Below are positions 5,621-8,985 of a stretch of 8,985 nt of DNA, one piece after another. The DNA is from JANNHK01 sp031404355. Its GTDB lineage: Bacteria; Actinomycetota; Acidimicrobiia; IMCC26256; PALSA-610. Both the position numbers and the translations under genes were made by a program. The notes beneath the pieces are model-generated. The model saw nothing but the letters and a program-made list of their open reading frames with translations. It was not told the DNA's origin and made no database searches. The number at the start of each line of letters is the position of its first letter. The first letter of the stretch is position 1. The DNA is taken from contig JANNHK010000267.1 of the NCBI GenBank assembly GCA_031404355.1, positions 1 through 8,985 on the forward strand. The letters are read 5' to 3'.

Positions 5621-6799
5621 TCAGGTTTGGTTGGACGGGAGCGACGGCATTTCGGCTGCCTTCCCGTGCGCGGCCGCGTCGTCGGTGATGGCCTTCATGA
5701 TGGCGCCCGCGGCGCGGTTGACGAACTCGCCGCCGCTGCCCGTGACCCACTCGCACGACCGCTCGGGCCACTCGACCTGCCCGTCGAAGTGGGGCATCAC
5801 GTACTGCGCGATCAGTTCGAAGCTGCGGCGGGTGGCGGCGGGTGTTGCCCAGTCGTGACCGAAGATCAACGCGGCACCGAAACCGCCCTTCGACTCGGCT
5901 TCCAGCTCGCGCAGCTTCGCGATCGCGTCCTCGGGTGTGCCGATGACGGCGAACCCGTCCTCGGCCGTGTTCGCGATGATCTCCTCCGCCGTACTGCCGC
6001 GCACGGGACCGGCGGGGAGCACGTGGGTGAAGTAGTTCGAGAACTGCACGATGCCGTACTCGACGTCCTTGAGCGCCTGTTCCCTCGTCTCGGCGATGTG
6101 CATCGGCACCACGAGACGCCACTTCGAACGGTCGGCGACGTGGCCGTTCGCTTCGGCGGTTTCGCTCCAGGTCTTCCAGTGGGTGCCGATCGCGTCGAAG
6201 CCCATCTTCGTCGTCGCCGCGATCGACATCAGTCCCGCGCCGTACTTGCCCGCGGCACGCGCACCGACCGGCGAGATCGATGCCGCGATCGCGACTTCGA
6301 GCTTCTCGCTGTACGGCCGGAGTTGCAGCCGTGCGTCCTGGAGTGTGAATCCGTCGGTGTGCATCGTGACGATCTCGCCGTCGAGCAACCGCATGATCGC
6401 TTCGAGGCACTCGTCCATGCGTGGGCGCTGCTGGTCGGCGGGGATGCCGAGCATGTGCGCGTCGGATGTGAGCTGACCAGGCCCGCACCCGAGCATGACG
6501 CGCCCGCGCGTGAGGTGGTCGAGGAGCACGAACCGGTCGGCCAGCATCAAGGGGTTGTGGTACGGCAGCGAGTTGACGCCGCTGCCGAGCCGGATGTGCT
6601 TGGTCCGCTCCGCCGCGACGGCCATGAACACTTCGGGCGACGAGATGATCTCGTAGCCACCCGAGTGGTGCTCGCCGACCCACACCTCGTGGAAGCCCAG
6701 CTTGTCGAGATGCACGATCAGGTCGAGGTCACGTTCGAGTGCGAGCGTGGGGTTCTGACCGGTCGGGTGGAAGGGTGCCATGAAGAGGCCGAAGCGCAT
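5621..6799 (-). CDS. LLM-class flavin-dependent monooxygenase, luciferase-alpha-like
   Basis: A 392-residue protein of the bacterial luciferase family. The start MRFGLFMAPFHPTG and the VWVGEHHSGG block place E43-H44-H45 where LuxA has its EHH motif with the catalytic His44. DHLTRGRVMLGCGPG (94-108), GVNSLPYHNPLMLADR (74-89) and the final VMPHF block are typical of FMNH2-dependent members such as limonene-monooxygenase-like enzymes. It should insert one oxygen atom from O2 using reduced flavin supplied by a reductase; no reductase gene is in the window. The start chosen is ATG 6799, seven bases after the -10-like TCGAAT and matching the family N-terminus. ATG 6808 and GTG 6820 are in-frame alternatives, but the former overlaps the -10 and the latter lies in the operator. 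An alpha/beta hydrolase follows 13 bases later. Confidence 0.87.
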   Translation of the reverse strand: MRFGLFMAPFHPTGQNPTLALERDLDLIVHLDKLGFHEVWVGEHHSGGYEIISSPEVFMAVAAERTKHIRLGSGVNSLPYHNPLMLADRFVLLDHLTRGRVMLGCGPGQLTSDAHMLGIPADQQRPRMDECLEAIMRLLDGEIVTMHTDGFTLQDARLQLRPYSEKLEVAIAASISPVGARAAGKYGAGLMSIAATTKMGFDAIGTHWKTWSETAEANGHVADRSKWRLVVPMHIAETREQALKDVEYGIVQFSNYFTHVLPAGPVRGSTAEEIIANTAEDGFAVIGTPEDAIAKLRELEAESKGGFGAALIFGHDWATPAATRRSFELIAQYVMPHFDGQVEWPERSCEWVTGSGGEFVNRAAGAIMKAITDDAAAHGKAAEMPSLPSNQT

Positions 6800-6806
6800 G
6801 GCGGCC

Positions 6807-6836
6807 ATTCGACCCAACACTTGACCGCCCGGTCAA
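6807..6836 (-). promoter_or_regulatory. Promoter of the monooxygenase-hydrolase operon
   Basis: The minus strand reads TTGACC (6836-6831), an 18-base spacer and TCGAAT (6812-6807), then seven bases to the ATG at 6799. The -35 is near consensus and lies inside the left arm of the palindrome at 6819-6838, so a bound regulator would hide it. The -10 is imperfect (4 of 6 of TATAAT). The mRNA would be leaderless. Confidence 0.5.
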
Positions 6837-6838
6837 GT
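6819..6838 (-). promoter_or_regulatory. 20-bp palindromic operator, TetR style
   Basis: ACTTGACCG-CC-CGGTCAAGT (plus strand) has two perfect 9-bp arms around a two-base centre. Arm length and the GACCG/CGGTC half-sites resemble operators of actinobacterial TetR-family repressors; this is inference. It overlaps the -35 of the monooxygenase promoter, an arrangement that favours repression. No regulator gene lies in the window, so the protein would be encoded elsewhere. Confidence 0.6.
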
Positions 6839-6851
6839 CGTCCGACTCGGC

Positions 6852-6899
6852 TTCTGGGGGCGCGGGTTTGTTCCTCGCGACAAACCCGCGCCCCCAGAA
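6852..6899 (-). terminator. Long perfect hairpin, probable terminator
   Basis: The arms 6852-6871 and 6880-6899 are perfectly complementary over 20 base pairs (19 GC-rich pairs plus a closing T-A) with an eight-base loop. It starts 15 bases after the stop of the leftward gene at 6915 and just before the operator and promoter of the next leftward unit. There is no T-tract on either side, as in many actinobacterial stem-only terminators. It would keep read-through from the carboxyltransferase side out of the monooxygenase operon. Confidence 0.65.
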
Positions 6900-6914
6900 C
6901 GGCCGTGAGCCGGG

Positions 6915-7619
6915 CTAGACGGGCAGCTGTGTTCGCACCCACGTGTCGAGCGCGGGGCCGCTCTCGAAGCTGGTGATGAGCGCGTAGCGCGGGCCCGAAC
7001 CCGGGTGCGCGACGACGTGCCACAAGCGTTGCGTGTCGAGGAGGAAGCGGGCGCCGCGGTGGAGCGGCAAGCGCACCTCGGTCGTCGGGTCGGGGAGGCC
7101 GTCGGGGCCGGTGTCCATGAGCAGCATGTAGCTGTCGGGGAAGTCAGTGAGCTCCAACCACGTGCGCACGACCCACCCGTCGGTGGGCGGGTTGAATCGG
7201 TTGTTGTCGTCGCGGTGGAAGCTGCGGAACGCGGTGTCGTGATCTTGCGGTTCCAACTTGATGACGCGCACGCGGCCGAAGTCGGCGCCGACGTCGTCGA
7301 CGTACTGCTGCAACGTCGGGCACGTGGCCGCGTTCGTCGTCCAGCGGGCGCCCTTGTCGGGACGCTCGTCGCCCTTGTTCCAGAACCCGCGGCAGTCGAG
7401 CTGACCGTCGGCGGTGGCGAGCGGCGCGAAGTTGGTGTCGCCGCCGCTCTTCCAGTCCATGTACTCGAGGTCGAGGTACTCGCGCTCGGGAACGTCGTAC
7501 GGAAGGTCGGTGAGTTGCACCCACCCGCGTGCGGCGAGCACGTCGAGGCGCGGGTGCGGCGTGTCGAGTTCGATCTCGCACGACCAGTGTTCTGCGTTCG
7601 GCCAGAACGTCGTCGGCAT
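6915..7619 (-). CDS. Uncharacterised protein, possible Fe(II)/2-oxoglutarate-type oxygenase
   Basis: A 234-residue protein that I cannot place in a named family. The C-terminal half has a pattern typical of double-stranded beta-helix Fe(II)/2-oxoglutarate oxygenases: H135-x-D137 in SFHRDDNN, a distal H201 in RLWHVVAHPG, and R211 ten residues later (PRYAL), the usual spacing for the residue binding the 2-oxoglutarate carboxylate. Between them, strands such as WVVRTWLELTDF (149-160) and YMLLMDTG (164-171) fit a jelly-roll. The N-terminal half is Trp- and Asp-rich with cysteines at 14, 76 and 100. No signal peptide is seen. The start ATG 7619 lies seven bases after TAGACT, suggesting a leaderless mRNA; there is no Shine-Dalgarno. 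It follows the carboxyltransferase gene by 20 bases. An aspartyl/asparaginyl-hydroxylase or cupin relative is possible; the enzymatic call is inference from motif spacing. Confidence 0.75.
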   Translation of the reverse strand: MPTTFWPNAEHWSCEIELDTPHPRLDVLAARGWVQLTDLPYDVPEREYLDLEYMDWKSGGDTNFAPLATADGQLDCRGFWNKGDERPDKGARWTTNAATCPTLQQYVDDVGADFGRVRVIKLEPQDHDTAFRSFHRDDNNRFNPPTDGWVVRTWLELTDFPDSYMLLMDTGPDGLPDPTTEVRLPLHRGARFLLDTQRLWHVVAHPGSGPRYALITSFESGPALDTWVRTQLPV

Positions 7620-7626
7620 GTCAACG

Positions 7627-7632
7627 AGTCTA
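7627..7632 (-). promoter_or_regulatory. Leaderless-type -10 before the putative oxygenase
   Basis: TAGACT on the minus strand (7632-7627) fits TANNNT and ends seven bases before the ATG at 7619. It sits in the 20-base gap after the carboxyltransferase stop, so the oxygenase gene may have its own start besides read-through. No convincing -35 was found. Confidence 0.45.
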
Positions 7633-7639
7633 CGGGTGG

Positions 7640-8985
7640 TCAGGGGCGGAACCCGTGGGACCTTGGTCCTTTTCTGCGTACCGGCGCCGACAGGCTCGCG
7701 AACTCGCACAACTGGGGGCGGGTGTCGCGCGGGTCGATGATCTCCTCGATCATGAACGCCTCGGCGGTGCGGAACGGGGACTGGCGGGAGGCGAGCTTCA
7801 GTTCGATCTCGGCTCGCAACGCGACGGGGTCGTCGGCCGCTTCGAGTTGCGCCCGGTACGCGGCCTCGATGCCGCCTTCGAGGGGCAGGCTGCCCCAGTT
7901 CCCCGACGGCCACGCGAACCGGTACGACAACCTCGACGCGTTCTGGTGCGCGGCGCCGGCGACGCCGTACACCTTCCGCAGGATCACCGAACACCACGGC
8001 ACCGTCGCCTGGTAGATCGCCGCGAGCGTGCGCGCGCCGTAGCGGATCGTCGCCTCGTGCTCGGCCTTGGTGCCGATGACGAAGCCCGGGTTGTCGACCA
8101 GATGCACGACCGGCAGGTGGAAGGTTTCGGCCAGGTCGACGAAGCGCGTCACCTTCTCCGACGCCGCGGCGGTCCACCCGCCCGCGTAGAAGTACGGGTC
8201 GTTGGAGAGCACCGCGACCGGCCACCCGTCGAGCCGCGCCAGGCCGGTGACCGCGGAGCGGCCGTTGTAGCGACCGAGTTCGAACCACGAGTCGCGGTCG
8301 ACGACGGCGGAGATGATGTCGCGCACCTTGTAGACCTTGCGCCGCTCGCGCGGGATCGCGGACAGCAGCGATTCCTCGCGCCGCTCGGGATCGTCGGTGG
8401 CGTCGGCGCGGGAAGGAAGCTCGTCGACCGACGGCGGCAGATACGAGAGGAACCGGCGCGCCCGCGCGAACGCCTCTTCCTCGCTTGCGACTTCGTCGTC
8501 GACCGCGCCGTTGCGGGTGTGGATCGAACTGCCGCCGAGCGTTTCCTTGTCGACGTCTTCGCCGAGTTGCTTCACGACCGGCGGGCCGGCCACGAACAGC
8601 TGCGACGTCTCCTTCACCATCATCGAGTAGTGACTGGTCACCACCCGGGCCGCGCCGAGGCCGGCGACCGAGCCCAGGCACAACGACACGACGGGCACGG
8701 TCGCGAGGTTGGCGACGACGACGTCCCACCCCGGGTTGAACGGTACGAACGACCGACGGTCGGTCTCGAGCGACTTCACCGAACCGCCGCCGCCGGACCC
8801 GTCGACCAGGCGCACGAGCGGGATGCGGAGTTGGTTCGCCATGCGTTCGGCGTGCACTTGCTTCTGGAAGATCGCGGCGTCGGCCGCACCACCCCGCACG
8901 GTGAAGTCGTCGCCCACGACGACGACGGGGCGGTCGTCGACCCGGCCGCGGCCCATCACACAGTTGGCGGGGGTGACGTCGACGA
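7640..8985 (-). CDS. Acyl-CoA carboxylase carboxyltransferase (beta) subunit, 5' end missing
   Basis: The frame is open from the right edge to the TGA at 7642-7640; 447 residues are visible. The reading frame continues upstream of the GTG at 8959 (VDVTPANC precedes it), so the true start is beyond the window, probably 70-90 codons away given the family's usual length of about 520. The N-terminal crotonase-like domain shows VGDDFTVRGGA (23-33), GSVAGLGAA (104-112), VAGPPVVKQL (131-140) and GGSSIHTRNGAVDDE (150-164). The C-terminal domain shows VDNPGF followed by GTKAEHEATIRYGA and a KVYGVAGAAH block. These mark the decarboxylase/carboxyltransferase family that moves CO2 from biotin to an acyl-CoA (propionyl-, methylcrotonyl- or geranyl-CoA type). 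The substrate is not clear. The biotin carboxylase partner is not in the window. Confidence 0.92.
   Translation of the reverse strand, partial: VDVTPANCVMGRGRVDDRPVVVVGDDFTVRGGAADAAIFQKQVHAERMANQLRIPLVRLVDGSGGGGSVKSLETDRRSFVPFNPGWDVVVANLATVPVVSLCLGSVAGLGAARVVTSHYSMMVKETSQLFVAGPPVVKQLGEDVDKETLGGSSIHTRNGAVDDEVASEEEAFARARRFLSYLPPSVDELPSRADATDDPERREESLLSAIPRERRKVYKVRDIISAVVDRDSWFELGRYNGRSAVTGLARLDGWPVAVLSNDPYFYAGGWTAAASEKVTRFVDLAETFHLPVVHLVDNPGFVIGTKAEHEATIRYGARTLAAIYQATVPWCSVILRKVYGVAGAAHQNASRLSYRFAWPSGNWGSLPLEGGIEAAYRAQLEAADDPVALRAEIELKLASRQSPFRTAEAFMIEEIIDPRDTRPQLCEFASLSAPVRRKGPRSHGFRP

Noticed and set aside
6915..8729. 604-residue leftward open frame that merges two genes
   Set aside because: Only its last 234 codons are a real gene (start 7619). 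The rest is an Arg/Pro-rich shadow in another frame of the carboxyltransferase gene.
8751..8765. Palindrome GACCGAC-G-GTCGGTC
   Set aside because: It lies inside the carboxyltransferase coding region and the seven-base arms are within what GC-rich coding DNA yields by chance.
1..8985. CRISPR array, tRNA, rRNA, insertion sequence or prophage signals
   Set aside because: No regularly spaced repeats, cloverleaf-like segments, transposase motifs or terminal inverted repeats were seen. The Cas4-like nuclease alone is not evidence of a CRISPR locus.

Overview
The window is GC-rich (roughly two-thirds G+C by eye) and densely packed. Luciferase-like flavin/F420 monooxygenases, an acyl-CoA carboxylase carboxyltransferase, GTG starts and leaderless-type promoters (TANNNT 6-8 nt before the start codon) all point to an actinobacterium, possibly Acidimicrobiia-like. 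The lineage is inferred from gene style only. No rRNA, tRNA, insertion sequence or CRISPR array was seen.

Layout. (1) 1-283: the left edge holds the first codons of a leftward gene behind a good sigma70-type promoter (TTGTGA-N17-TATACT) and a 14-bp palindrome that matches the Gram-positive LexA (SOS) box at every position. (2) 284-2299, leftward: a tightly coupled trio, first a PD-(D/E)XK nuclease with four FeS-type cysteines, then a PAP2 phosphatase (TAGTG stop/start overlap), then a single-cysteine DsbA-fold protein. (3) 2417-3255, rightward: a MntA/HepT (nucleotidyltransferase antitoxin / HEPN RNase toxin) pair with a GTGA overlap, divergent from the nuclease. (4) 3373-4762, rightward: a predicted F420-dependent LLM oxidoreductase followed by a small GYD-domain protein. 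(5) 4759-6799, leftward: a luciferase-alpha-like monooxygenase followed by an alpha/beta hydrolase, behind a promoter whose -35 lies in a 20-bp TetR-style palindrome. The hydrolase and GYD genes end tail-to-tail in a shared CTAG. (6) 6852-6899: a perfect 20-bp-stem hairpin, the likely terminator of the unit upstream. (7) 6915-8985, leftward: an uncharacterised protein with an HxD...H...R pattern typical of Fe(II)/2-oxoglutarate oxygenases, preceded by an acyl-CoA carboxyltransferase subunit cut by the right edge.

How they fit together. Regions 4-7 look like oxidative and acyl-CoA catabolism: a monooxygenase with a hydrolase, a second monooxygenase, and a biotin-dependent carboxyltransferase. 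No substrate can be assigned. The MntA/HepT pair is an accessory toxin-antitoxin module between housekeeping-type genes. The most notable signals are regulatory: the SOS box at the left edge, the palindromic operator at 6819-6838, and a recurring leaderless promoter design at five starts. Genes inside operons or with a leader mostly show Shine-Dalgarno sequences instead. No clearly undescribed system was found. The least explained protein is the putative oxygenase at 6915-7619.
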